Made by a program: the position numbers and the translations under genes | The notes under the pieces: model-generated | Databases searched by the model: none | Seen by the model: only the letters and a program-made list of their open reading frames with translations | What the model was told of the DNA's origin: nothing | Source of the DNA: Gaeumannomyces sp. JS-464 | Taxonomy: Eukaryota > Ascomycota > Sordariomycetes > Magnaporthales > Magnaporthaceae | Assembly (NCBI GenBank): GCA_002197995.1 | Contig: NGZR01000002.1 | Location: 7,068,001-7,132,000, forward strand | Direction: 5' to 3' | Length of the DNA: 64,000 nucleotides | Shown here: positions 33,480 through 45,777 of the stretch, in pieces | How the letters are laid out: each line of letters starts with the position of its first letter | How positions within the stretch are numbered: the first letter of the stretch is position 1

Positions 33480-36210
33480 GATATTCCTCCCCCAGCCCGC
33501 GGCTTTCCGTTTTCGAGACTGAAAAAGATCGGCCGGCCTTGCTTTTAGTCACTAAGAAGGTGTGGGAACACGGCGGGAAGGAGAACATGACGAGGGAGGT
33601 CCAAATGGGGCAAAGTCTGAGCGAGCAAGCATGTGATTCGCGCGTCTGGCCTGAAGTCTTTTTTTCTGGTCTCCCTGAGGTCGTCAGCCGCCCGAGGACG
33701 CTCTCATGACGAACGCATCCAATGTATGTGCCTACTTATCTACCTACCTAGGTAATGTATTCATGAAAGAGGCCAGCCGTGGAACCTCGCCGGCGGGCAG
33801 TGACTCGCCAGGGTTGGAACTGGTGCCTTCGCAGCCGGCATGTATCATCGATTTCAATGCGTTGATCGACATCCATTGGTTCAGGCTGCAGCTCAAGGAG
33901 CTTAGACCAATGCTAGATACCACCTCGCTCGACACGGGCAGGCCAAACTTGACGGGGTGGCAGCCACTGCGTGTCATCCTACGATCTTCCTGCTGAGACG
34001 TAGCTAGGCATACAAGTCACCCGTGTCTAGCTCGCGCTTAACGGAGCTGATTGTTAATTGAAAAAGATCGTACCCGTTTTCCACCTCTCGGGCGATGATC
34101 GCTGCGTCTGCCCAGCCTGCAGCAGCAGGTATTGCAGCATCACATCACCAAGATGGCGGGGTAGACATGCGCCCCGACTCCATGCCAGCTTGAGCTGGAG
34201 CCTTGGGCGATCCGCTCCCAATTCCCTCCATCCATGGGAGGCCCCTGTACGCGAATGCATCAGAGAGGGGTGCCAACCGCGTCCCGTCATGATACGGCCC
34301 GAGAGAGAGAAAGGTAGTTTGAGAAAGTGGCAGCATGTGAGACCGCCATTGGGAACGCCCGAGATGCAACCCCGGGACCGGACGGCTGCTGGGAGCTCTC
34401 GCGGACTGGAATAGGCAGACTACCTATGAGACAGGAGGAAGAGCTCTGAAAGCTCCGACCGAGCTCGTCTCGGTATTCCCGACCCTTTCCCAAGAGGGAC
34501 ATGCCGGGGCGGGCGGGGAAGGAGGGCTATCTCTCATGGCCGCCTGCATCCGATTTTCCCCTTTGAGCGAGCTGCATCGTCATGGACTGAGGGAGCTGCA
34601 TGGCCTGCTTAAACAGAAGCCCTTTATCAAACTCCCGTCACTCGTTGTCCACCACCACCGCTACCACCACCACACCACCCAGATGGATGGCCCCATGTGT
34701 CTTCAAAAAGGTGATGATCCCGCATCACACCCTCCCTTTTTATTTTTATTTTTCTCGGGGTCGTGCAGAACATGGCGGTGGCTTAGGGAGGAGGGGCCAC
34801 ATCCTTCCAACAAAAAAAAGCTTGCACACACCATCACCGCAAAAAGATGTGCAGATGGCTGTGCCAAGTCCCATAGTACTGAACTACGAACGCCAGCGAG
34901 GATATCTCCCTGTCTATTATCTGTCATTGCATCAAGCCACCCAAGCCCCAGCATACACCCCACGTGCTCCCAACGGCGGCGACGACCCAAACACCCGCTG
35001 GCGTGGCTTTTCCCAAACGAGGCTTCGTACCGGGGTGCTACTTTATACGCGAGGGAAGACATGGGCTGAACGAAGAGGCTTCCTCCCATCCTGAGATCCT
35101 TCTCCGATGCCGGGATGCAGTTCGTGCATGGTTCACTGAGACAGGCGGCTGGGAAAAAGCTGCGTTCTGGGAAGCCGCCTCTCGTTTCTCTGCGTTTGTG
35201 CTACCACAATCTGCTGGACCTCTTGGGCCACTTCGAGACAAAAACGGTAGACCTACGGAGATGAAAGATTGAAAATGAAAATAAGAAAAGTAAGTATCCA
35301 GTTAGGTACCTAGATAGACAGGGGACGATCGGAGAAAACGTGAGCAGAGCCCCCCCAATCTACAATGCGCCTTTGGTGGCTGTTCAACTGTGTTTTTGCA
35401 GCTTGGTGGTATGAGAAAATCTTTTTGGCGGCGACTTCTACCCCCTCGTCACCCACCTGTCGAGGTGGTCGATCGTATCTTGGGTCCCCTAAACAGTTCC
35501 GGCCACACCCCATGCCTGTCTCGTGTCAATGGATAACGGAGAGCCGTCTTAAGGCTAAGGGTGGTCAAGGGTGTCCCGGAATCGCGGAAAAGGATGCTTC
35601 GTGCGTCCCTGCCGGTCTTAGACCCGGACTCATATCCACCAGAGCGGGATATGGTGGGATGAGAACAACAGGCGGGGTGGTACATGGCTGAGACATCTAG
35701 GTAGCCAACCTGGATTATACCCGCCAGCTTTTTGGTTGCTCCCAAAATGACTCTCAAGTTCTTGTGGCCGCTAGGCGGCGGTCGGGGTTGTTACACTGCT
35801 TCTATGGATCCCGTGCTGGACCAAAAAAGGCTCCTGCGTGTTGACCTGGCGGATAAACATAAAATCCCAACATAAAAACTTGACACTAAAAATACAACAA
35901 AAGAAAAACCTGTGCTAGAGACTCCCTTTTCGGGCAGGGACGGCACTATATGACGCCTGATATCCATGATAATAAACTGTAACCCTCTCTGGAGCTGGCC
36001 GTTGTCATGTAGTCGCGAGACTGCATGCATCACGGCGGGGGTGCGTCCAAGCAAAAAACAACAACGGGGAGCCTTCTCCCCGAGCTCGCAATTGGCCGGC
36101 AGTCGACGTCCAGGTCTACTCAGGAGCGAGGGGACTAAAAAAGCAAGCCAGCAGTTAGGATGCTGAGCCCTTTGGTCGGAAAGGTATGGGATCGGGCATT
36201 TTGACGAGAC

Positions 36211-36926
36211 TTAGAGAGCCAAGTTGTACGAGTACTCATCCTCCATGTTCTGGCTGATCCAGAGAACAGCAGAGCTGTAGGTTATAAATGTCAGCCTTCT
36301 GATATCATCCAGGAGCGGCAGGTCGGTTAGAATCGGTCAAAAAAAAAAAGCCTTACCTCAATCCCACCAGAGCATTAGCCACCACGTTCTCGACCCCCAT
36401 GCCCATATAGGGGAACTCGATGCTGGGCACGACGTAGCCAAGGACAAAGACGCAGACGCCCCCGGCCATGCCGCCCGCCAGGCAGGCGAAGCCGAGGAAC
36501 AGCACGACGCGGGCCTTCCAGGCGACGCCCGACGAGGAGCCGCTGTAGCCGAGGCTGTCGTTGCCCAGGCGCGACTTCTCGACGCTGTTGATGATGAGCA
36601 TGCCTAGGCTCGAGAAGATGAAGGGCAGCCAGTCGACAAAGCTGACGTGCACGTCGGACCCGTTGCGCGTCGACTTGGACCACACGGCCGCGTCCAGGAG
36701 CGTGTAGAAGGCGAGCGAGAACTGGAGGGGGGCAGGGCGGACGGGTTAGTCTGGTTCATTGGAGCGGCATGCAGCTCGTGGGCAATCATGGGGAAGAACC
36801 CCAAAGAGAAAAAAAGGAGACCAAAAAACATACAAGTGCGCCCGAGGCGTACACGCCGGCGTTACGCGCCCAGATGCTGTTCAGCCATTGCGGCTTGCGG
36901 AACTTCCAGAGTCGTTCCTCCTCCAT
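36211..36926 (-). CDS. VPS68: VPS68/UPF0220 (TMEM50-like) membrane protein
   Basis: Small multi-pass endosomal/vacuolar membrane protein; yeast Vps68 acts in vacuolar sorting and endosomal function. Three exons: 36834-36926 (MEEERLWKFRKPQWL...), 36357-36721 and 36211-36274 (SAVLWISQNMEDEYSYNLAL), giving 173 residues, close to the family length. Introns are 36722-36833 and 36275-36356, GT-AG. Hydrophobic stretches include AGVYASGALFSLAFYTLLDA, VDWLPFIFSSLGMLIINSVE, ARVVLFLGFACLAGGMAGGV and the following CVFVLGYVV. A likely cytosolic N terminus is rich in Arg, Lys and Trp. No frameshift is seen. The yeast name is assigned by family resemblance. Confidence 0.88.
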
Positions 36927-38542
36927 ATCTGCAACCAGCGGGGTCTGGGAGTGATTCTAAATGTGTCCGATCCGTGATGCTAATGTCTTTCGCGATCAAA
37001 GAAAGACGGGCCTAGACCGGGCGCGTGGAGGACTGGGTTGTCGGGTATTTCGAAAGTAGGAAGCCCCGCGGGCAAAGCGCGATCGATCGACGTCGAGCCG
37101 GCTCGGAGAAGAGAGAAAAGCAGAATGAGAATCGCTTCGAGTTACGAGATAGGCGGCGGGGCCTATTTGGTTCTGCCGTTTGACGACTTCGATTGCGCGG
37201 GCGCGTGGGCGGAAGGGGGTTGTTGCTGGTGAGATGGGCCGCTCTGAGGCTGCTGTGAGGCGGAGACATGACGACGTTGAATGACTGGGCCGCCGTCGAG
37301 CCGCGCGTGTCTTGGCCGTCCTGCAACGGTCACATGGACTAACACGTGATCGCATCATGTGCTCGGACACCTAACAATGGAACGTCTACCTCCACCTGCT
37401 TATGTCCCAACATGGATCAATATGTTGTAGTATGCCTTTGGCATTGTTTATTATTTTTCTCTATAGAAATCATGATGGCCATGCCCTGGAAGCCTGAGGA
37501 AACCGGTGGGGACATTTCCCTCGCACAACATGGGCCTGGGCACTTTTGCATCACGACATCGGGAGAAGGCGACCGGTGATGAATTTGTATCATGTCGGTT
37601 ACTCCCTTCTCTGGTAGTCAGAGGGCAAAGTGCTGGAAAACAGCGCATAACTTACACCGCCAAGCGGTGTGTGGACGCAGATATATACAGCTCCAGCATA
37701 TAAAAAACACAAAGCCCAACCCGAAAGTCCAAGCAAGTATAGAGGAACTGTAGCCCTCCTGACCCTCTGATGCCCGCAGCGGCCGGACCTCCCATATATT
37801 TCCCAGCCCTGCGATTCTTATTGTTGAAACGAGATGAAGTTACCCGGACCACTTCGGCCTCCATCAAACAGAGCTGTTCTGGGTGGTGGCTGATGTGTGA
37901 CCGAGGCAATCCTCCAAGATTAGAAAAAAAAAAAAAAGGACCACAGGCGAAGAAGCTGCCATGGGCGCAACACGGGCGGCTCCAGTCGAAAGAGAAAAGG
38001 AGTCAACAGGTGTGATTCCTGCTGTTGGTACAAGGCTGGCAAAGCCATAGAGCCTTAGCCTGATTTTTCTGGGTTCCTCCTAGTCGCCAAGAAGAGTCTC
38101 TGGCGCTGGGGATTCTGTTGAGGGCGAGACGAGTTTGAATACATTTAATGAGCCCTCTGAAGACGGGAATAAGAATAAGGCTTTCGTTGTGAAACGGAAA
38201 GGCCTGGGAGAAAATTCAAGACTCCGCCGCCTCTCAATGCTGTTGTATCGAACGTGGTGAAGGAAGACGAGAAAGCGAGAAATAATAATAATAATAAACG
38301 AGAGCATGAGAGAGACAGGAGAAGAAGATAAAAGCGGAGAAAACAAATAATGGCATAGCAACGCGAGATTGTAAGTCGTGATTTGCCGTAGAAGACGCCG
38401 TGAAACGCCGAAATGTCCAGTGCTAGTCTTCGTCTCCCAATAACATAACAATTCTCCTCCAGTAGACTCCCCTGAATTTTCCTCGCAAGGGACATGCGAA
38501 GAGCCCACAAAGTCGTAAAACGCGTCATGTGACCGAATCTCT
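36927..38542. other. Intergenic, no gene recognised
   Basis: Spacer between the VPS68-like start and the KNR4 stop, both on the minus strand. Short frames only. An ATAATAATAATAATAA tract lies near 38282. Confidence 0.5.
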
Positions 38543-40379
38543 CTAGATTTCGATCGTCTTCATGGCCTCCTCCAATCCTGCCGGCTGCTTGCCGTTTGCT
38601 TTGGTTGATTTCCCATTCGCATCGGAAGGCGAGGCTACCTTGTTGCTATCGGCGGGCGAGTTGGGTGCGGTTGGTACCGAGGCCTTTCCGTTCATCAGGT
38701 TCGACATCCTATCAGGAGTTCCGGTCTTGACCTCGTCCTTGCTCACACTCGGCCGCGGAGTGTCGAGTTCGACCAGCTTCTCCTTGGCCTTGGCGGTGGG
38801 CGGGCTAGCGGGGGAGATGCCGAGTTCCGAGTCGGGCAGGGACGTCTCCTCCGTGACCCTGGCCAGAGGGCTAGACTTGCCATAACCAGGGCGGTTGGGG
38901 CTTGCAAGAGGGGACGTGACACTCAGGCGCTGGAGCGGCCTTCCTCGCGGCTCGGGGTTGGTATCGATCGGGCCGGCGTAGGGCGATCCGGGGGCAGTTG
39001 GCGAAGCGGCGCCGCCGGGAACAACCGACTTCCTCTTGGCACCACGGCGACCGTGCTTCTGGTCCGTTCTCCACCTCAGAATATCAAAGTACGACGGCTC
39101 GACACGCGAAGTCTTGAACTCGCGCAGCTTCAGCTCCTTGGTATCCTCATCGACCCACCACTTGCCGCTGTTCAGGTCGTCGGCAACAACGGCGAGGAAA
39201 TGGGCCCAAGACCGGGCAACCACGTACTTGGTGTCGTAGTCGCGTCCGAACAGAATAACCTGGCCCCAGGTGCCAGCCGGGCCCGGAGCCAGATCGATAG
39301 CCAGGTTGTTGCCACCCCAGTCCCGGACAAGGGGAATCCAAGCAGGGTGCGCGTACGCCTTCTGGATAGCGTTGGGAGGAACAGAGTCCTGGCGGGCAAG
39401 GAGATCCTGTCGCCAGTTCGCCCGGCTGGGGGAAGACGACGCGCTTGAAGGGCCTGCCCTTGATGAAGATGCGTGGCTGCTGCTGCCACCGAGAGCTTTT
39501 GAGGGTATGGCGGGATTCACGACGCTGGTGTCCATCAAGAACTCGTGGTTCACCTTTCTCCAGTTCTCCCACTCCTGGACCATCTCCTCACAGTCGAGCA
39601 GCATGGCGCTGAAGATGATTCCGGTGGGAATGCCACCGCGCTCCTGGCCGTCGTGGATCCGCAGCGACTCGCGGACGTCCATTGGAAGGGAGCAGTCCAG
39701 CTGGTGCTCCAGCTCGTTGAGATCGTTGTTGGTGCATCCCTCGCACACCTGGTCGTACAGCTCGGGGTAATTCTCGTCTGCCCATTTGTCGATGCGGTTC
39801 CAGCTGTGCGAGACTGGAGGGGCGGGCGGCATATACCGTCCTGGAAAGACTGCATGGGGATCTCGCCCGCGGGGCTGTGAGTCTCGAAGCCATCTTCGTT
39901 TGTTCCTCCTAGCACTCTCGCCCCGAAGGCCGGGTGAGTATGGTCTGACGGGGCCGGGGCTCAGCGCGGGCGATAACGCGCCATTGTCGTATGCGGTTCC
40001 AGTTCTTGGGAATCGTGCGGTTTCATCGGCGAAGGGAGACGAGAGATCGGCTCGGGACTCGGAGGCTGTGGCAACGGAGGTCAAGCCGCCCATCCCTCCC
40101 TGTCCGAGGGGGACGTGACGGCCTGTGCGGTATGGCGAGTCGTAATTAGAATCTGTGAGCGAATTGGTCGTGGTTAGCATTGCATCCAGACGATCACGGT
40201 GCTGCAGTTTGATGGAGTGGCCGTTGCGCATACGTCTGTCATAGCTAGTCATCGTATGCCAGAAGGATTTGAAGACGTTGCCGAGTCTGCAGTGTTCGGA
40301 GTCCCCGGTCAGTAAAGGATCGCCTCAGAAGAAGGCTTTGAGGGGCGGGCGATGATCCAAGGACGTACGATTCCGCCAT
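38543..40379 (-). CDS. KNR4: Knr4/Smi1 cell-wall synthesis regulator (GS-1 type)
   Basis: SUKH-superfamily hub protein that coordinates glucan synthesis and cell-wall integrity signalling; the Neurospora homologue is gs-1. Exon 1 (40369-40379) encodes only MAE plus two bases; the intron 40287-40368 (GTACGT...CTGCAG) leads to LGNVFKSFWHTMTSYDRRMR. The SMI1_KNR4 domain covers about residues 150-390: WNRIDKWADENYPELY, CSLPMDVRESLRIHDGQE, GIPTGIIFSAMLLDCEEMV, WIPLVRDWGGNNLAIDLAPG and GQVILFGRDYDTKYVVA. Both ends are low-complexity Ser/Pro/Lys, as expected for the intrinsically disordered arms. About 584 residues with no frameshift. Confidence 0.95.
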
Positions 40380-43300
40380 AATGGGCGATTATTCTGGGCG
40401 ACCAGGGGACGAGGACGGGCGGTTGTTGGCAGACCAGCGGGCTTGTCGCTGTCGTTGTGTCGGTGGCTGGCTTTTTGGCCTCCAGTGCGGAGCGTGTTCG
40501 CCGAGCGGAGCAGCCGACAAAGACACAGAAATAAGTAAAGAAAAAAAAAATCGGCGAGAAGACGAGATGCCGACCAAGAAAAACGACTATTATTAAATTG
40601 GATTGTTTTCTGGCGTCCGCGGGCGGGATTCCAGAGTCGCGCCGAGAAAGGGCGGTGGTTGGATAGAGGGTTTAACGAAAGACGTAAACAGAAGGAAGGG
40701 GCCAACGAAAGCAACGAACGGGGTGCTTGTTGGACGTGTCAACGAAAGCACGGAATTCCTGGCCCGAAACTGGCTCCGTCGTCGAGTGTCTGCTGGTGCC
40801 GTGGTGGCGAGCAAGAGGTCGAGGCAAGGAGGAAAAAGAAGGAAGTAGAAATTAAAGAGGGAGCGACCGAGGCATAGATGGCACAAAAAATTGGAAATGC
40901 TCTCTCCCGTTTTTCCCCTGTCCAGAGAGGCGAGATCATAAGGAGGAAGGGGGTGCCGGGGTGGATTTGGAGATTGCTGCCAAAAGTGAATGGGCCAGTA
41001 GGAGTGACCCACTCCCTGAACGCATTTGTGCTAGCGTACCAGTCCTAATCGACCTGCGAATGGCGGTCGCCCGTTGCCAACCGCTGCACTAGCCACAGGC
41101 CGCCCAGGGGGGTTCAGTGTGTTGCACCGCTGGCGCCGCTGCTAGTCAGGGCGCAAAGTGGGGGGGTGAAGACAAGGCCCGCGGTGAGCAGTGGCGTTCA
41201 GGGGCAGACGCAACCCACTTCGCTAGCCCAACCGCTGGCAGAAGTTAGACCTCGATATGCAGTAGGACGACCTGGAAGCGATCGCTGAGTGTATACTCCG
41301 GTGTCGCTGTGGATATGGATGTTCTGTAAGCGGAGGGATGGCTTGCTTGCCTCGACTGTGTGTGCGTGTGCGAATGGGGACATGTCAAGCTGTGTGTTCC
41401 CAAGAACCATTGATGTTTCAGTGGCGTCACGCCAGAGCAAACGAACTGCTCCGTTGTTACCAACGCCACCAAACTTGCGGGCTCCTACAAGCAAAGCATG
41501 AATCTACCTCATCAATATTCTTAGCCATCGTTGGCTTCTAGGATTCCATGGTGCTGACTTTGTCACCGTGTAATACTAGTGTTTGGACCGCATCTCTTCC
41601 GAAATGCCCTGTCCATTTGTCAATAATGTCCACCTCGCCTGGCCTCTTCTTTCGAGCCACCATCTTTTTTTTTTCTTCGTCGACTGACCCGCCGTGCTGT
41701 AATCGACGTTACCTTGTATTTCCCGCCATCCCACCACGCCCCTTTTTTCCAGGGCCCAGTTCTTCGTCCCAAAGGCTCGTCTGTCATGCTGATCCGCGGC
41801 ACGTTGGCTGCGGGAGCCCGGCGTCCCTGTCACCCCTTTCACATCTACATCATTTCCCTCATGCACTGCTGCGGGCCCATAATTTCCTTCGTTCGGCCAG
41901 CAGAACCCGCAATGCCGGCGCAATGCACAGCACATTCCAGAAAGAAGGCTGGGTGGGCGGGCTTTGGAGCGGGCAGCAGACAAGCTTGGAAGTCTAAATT
42001 TACCCCCTGAGTGACTGGCAAGCAGGCAAGGAAAGAAAAAGAAAGAAAACGCATGGCGGGGCCGCTCTTCCAGGCAAGCGAAAGGTGCCATCCGGAGGAC
42101 GGGAGCCAAGATGGGACCACGCTCGCGAGGCGCGAAAATTCCCCCCACCCAATTGCGTTGGTGCTGGCGTTTCATGCCTGTCGACGTCAGGGCCAAGCGG
42201 CAGCGTTTCCTTGGTTTAGCCACGCTACCCTCTGGCGTGCCGCTCCGTTGGGTTAGAGCGCCTGGGGAAGCCGCGTCCTGCAGCTCGGCAACGGTGGCTG
42301 GCAGGATATGGCCGCTTTGATACTTTACATGTGCTTTCTCTGGTTGCTTTTTTCTTCAACTCGGTATTTCTTCTCGGGCCGTCTTCCCTCTTTCCCCCTA
42401 CGCCAGCGCGTTCCCTCAATCTCGTCGCCCACAATAACTTGGGCGCTTGAGACTGTCCGGCGTGCTCCTCAGGCGCAGATACGATGCCCCGTGCGCCCCA
42501 GGACACCTCTGTATCTCCATCCACAGAAAACCAGAAAAGTAGCATCGCCACATCAAGGTGTAGCGTATCGCCACTTTGCGTATGTTCTGCAACATGACGC
42601 TCTGCAGCATGCTGGAATCAACCGTGTCGCGCATGCTGATTCGCTAGCCTAGGACGCACAAGGCAGACGAGCTAGCGATCAAGTGCCGTGTTTCATTGCT
42701 CTGGGGGACCAAGGTTGCACAACATGAAAAGAAATCATGTGAGTCCATTACCATACGACCGAAGCGTGGAGGGGTCTTCTGAAGCTTTCAAGGCCATGTC
42801 CGCTACCCCCATCAGAGGTAGGTAGGTGTCGCCTCAAATGCGACGACGCCCCTTGCACAGCACCGCAGATCGCTGGCAGCACAGCCTAATAGGTCAGTTG
42901 CGATCCTCTGGGCCGGCGGGCGATCGTCTCGTCTGGTGGCGACCGGGACGTGTGCGCCCAGCCACACCTCGCCGCGTTTCCCCGAAGGGTCCGTGGTCAG
43001 CTGGGAGGAAGACGTGTGTCGGATACATTGCGACGTGCGTCAACCACTTCCAAGGAAACCGCTGTTGAAGTCTTGTTGTGGCTGACCACGAAGCATGGGG
43101 TTGAGCCGGCCCGGGTCAGTCGTTGGTCAGAACTGGCTCGGGTTGATTGGCTCTCATCTGCTGTCGAGGACGTGATGAGGTTAATGGTTGACTTGTCGCC
43201 CTGCGGAGACGGCAAGACGGGCACCCCCGTGGGGAACCTAGCAGCAAAGACATCCATCGATACGTAACAGGAGTCTTGAACACGGCCGCAACAGGCTTTC

Positions 43301-43381
43301 GAACGTGGCTTTCACCTAATTTCAGCATTGATATCAACGAGACTTGGACAAGGTCATGCTTGCCACAAGATACAGCGATTT
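40380..43381. other. 3-kb intergenic region
   Basis: Upstream of KNR4 and downstream of the F-box gene. Frames up to 215 codons exist (41576-42223, minus), but they have no domain and atypical composition. The first few hundred bases probably hold the KNR4 5' UTR and promoter. Confidence 0.45.
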
Positions 43382-45026
43382 CTAGTTTACTTTCAAGCCA
43401 TGCAGACCCAGAGTGTCCTTGAAGTCTTCCATCGCCCTGTCGTCCAAAAGCCTCGTGTCCTTCGCGAAATGCTCATTCCCTAGATGGCTCTGATAGGCGT
43501 TCGTCCATGAATGCGAGCCGCCGATTGAAAACCAGATATACTGCATCACATCCTTACGCCCCTGCCTCAAGCCGACGCCGTGCCGGCGCGTCGCTCCGCA
43601 AGGGTTCTCGTACTCAGCGGGGTTGTAGGAGTGCTGAGAGGAGAACCGCCCTGCCCGGTCTTCCGCGGCGGCGGCAGGTCGTATGTGAGGGAGACGCTGG
43701 CGCCCCTACGGTCCTCGTTGTCCTCGCGCAGCTGCGCCTGGCCATCCCAGTCGCCGTGGCCCATGGCGAAGACGCGCAGCCGGGAGCGGGAGAAGGCGTT
43801 GCTCCACCGGGGCAGGACGTTGTGCCAGCGGAGCCCGAAATAAAGCCTCTCCTTCTCGCCCTCCGGGATGTACCGGTAACTCCCATCGCTGGTATGGGGT
43901 CCACGGATGCGCGCATGCCACATGATGGGACAATCGTCCAGGTATAGTTCCTCGAGCCGGCCATCGTCAGCGAGCCCCGCGATCCAGTCGACTTGCCAAT
44001 CGTGCGAGAAGATGTACCTCCCGAGGGCGAGCACGCGCAGGTTCGGGAAGCCGCCACCGTCGGGGTTGATGGTCCGGAAGTCCATCTTGGGGCACCAACC
44101 CCAGTAGTTGCGGTCGTAAAGCGAGAGCACTCGCAGGTGCTGGGCCACAGGAGGTGATAGCCACGTCGACGGGAGCTTTTCATAGAATTCATAAGTCTCT
44201 GGCTGCGAGATATCAGTGCAGGGCGCTATGTAATCATCCACGCGGGTGACGAGAAGCTTAAGTGATTGGAACGTCGGGGCCGCCAGAATGGCCCGAAAGG
44301 CACCCGACTCAGTCAGACGCGTATCATTGAGGTGGGAAAGGTTGGAAATGGTCAGAGTCTCCAGCTCGATGGGGCCGAGGCCCATGCCAGGGGATCTCCG
44401 GTACGGATGGTTGAGGCGCAAGTCCCTCTTGAGAATGGCCCATCCGCGGGGAGTCCAGGTTCCCATCAGTGCGTGGAAGGCGGTGTTGAGCACGTGAAAT
44501 CGAAAGTTGGCCGTCTCCATGGCGCGCTCCTCGTGGACGTCGTCGCGATCTTCACTGTCGCTCCCACCATTTTCACTCCCATCACCACCACCGTCGCGCC
44601 CGGCATGGTCGCGCCCATTATCGTCCCACGGGATGTGGCTGCTGAAGCGGAAGTTCAGCGTGCGCAGGCTGCGGAAGCACGCGAGCCGGGGCAGAACAGA
44701 GAGGAACGGCCCGGGGAGTTGATAACAGTCGCCCATGCTTTCCATAAAGGTGTCGCAAGTCACCTCGCGGACAAGACGGCGCAGATGTTCCGTTTCTGTG
44801 ATCCGTATGAAGGACTCGATGCTCGGGGCTGGCTCATCGTCGTCGCAACACCATCAGCCTGGAGTTCAATGTGTCGAAACGCAATTTCAGTGGCCAGCGA
44901 CGAAAGCTGCTGGCACACCAAGCGGCAGTAGAGGATTGTCTGCTTCGAGAGCTGCGAGAGGATGAGGCGTTGGATATCGACCGGCAGGTCAGCCATCGCC
45001 GCCGTGGGTTGGATGGAGGACGCCAT
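43382..45026 (-). CDS. F-box protein with a leucine-rich C-terminal region
   Basis: The N terminus (MASSIQPTAAMADLPVDIQR, then LILSQLSKQTILYCRLVCQQLSS) matches an F-box and would dock to Skp1 in an SCF ubiquitin ligase. The remainder has LRR-like blocks (ELETLTISNLSHLNDTRL, LRVLSLYDRNYWGW, NLRVLALGRYIF, LEELYLDDCPI) that probably bind a substrate, which cannot be named. An Asp/Gly/Glu-rich insert near residue 160 is low-complexity. Two shifts are needed: near 44841-44855, to reach DDEPAPSIESFIRITETEHL, and near 43641-43650, to reach HSYNPAEYENPCGATRRHG and the C terminus ending GLHGLKVN at 43382. An ATG at 45050 is an alternative start. The corrected length is 548 residues. Confidence 0.78.
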
Positions 45027-45777
45027 AGCGACGGTTGGGGCAGGGTGCATATGGCTGTATAGATGCTCGCCTGATGTCTGGCCCAAGGATAGACTTGCCC
45101 TCACTCCTTGGACGCGGAGGGGGCAGGGACTTATATGCGGCGAGAGGCCCGGGGCCTTGCACAAGATGCTGCCTGGTGCCTAAACATTGTGGGGGGTCTG
45201 CCTGCAGACGATGCACGTTGGTGACTTCAAGCAGCGGTGTCTAAATCGTGAGATTTGGTTTGTCGAAATCAGGGGGTGGTGACCAACACACAATGCAGAA
45301 TGCAGATACTAGCTCTTTACAGCTGCAAACATGCTGCTAAGGGTGTGAATCAGACATGGCTGTCGCTTGGCATACGCTTGTACCCAGTCACATCAATCAC
45401 AAGCATTTCCGAGGAGCGCACAAAAGCGCACGTGGGCCAATGCTGTCTGGTGGTTGAGGCTGTCGCAGAGCCGCATAGAAAGATCACGTTGTGGTTCAGC
45501 GGAATGTGAGGCTGAGAGTGGATTTCATGTCCGGTTGCATGCGTCGTGGAATTTGCTTTGTTTGCGCCCTGACAACCAACCACCAGACACCACCGTAATC
45601 CTGAACCTGCGCCGTTCACCTGCGTGATATCCACCACGCCCATGCCTGGGTCTAGGTACAAAAAATTCACACCGTAGTGCGGCCTCAATCCCCCGACGCA
45701 TGCCTGCCCGAGCATCCCTGGCTTTCCAGCTCAATTTGACCTCTGTGCTGCAAAAGAGGCTGCCAACAGTCCGAACC
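45027..45777. other. Shared divergent promoter, F-box gene and RAI1
   Basis: 750 bp between divergently transcribed genes, with no coding feature. It likely carries both promoters and 5' UTRs. Confidence 0.5.

Larger units (their letters stand above)
26018..36210. other. 10-kb region without a recognisable gene
   Basis: Between the GSK3 start and the VPS68-like stop I find only short open frames (none above about 205 codons, none with domain features). Base composition stays mixed rather than strongly AT-rich, so this is not a heavily RIP-mutated transposon. It contains homopolymers, a CTG repeat, a 14-bp tandem duplication and several copies of a CCTAGGTA-type motif. It could be a long regulatory region or host non-coding RNAs; nothing in the sequence decides. 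Confidence 0.6.

Noticed and set aside
34600..35094. 164-codon plus-strand frame in the gene-free region
   Set aside because: Low-complexity Thr/Pro/Arg composition, overlapped by other frames, no domain or splice pattern.
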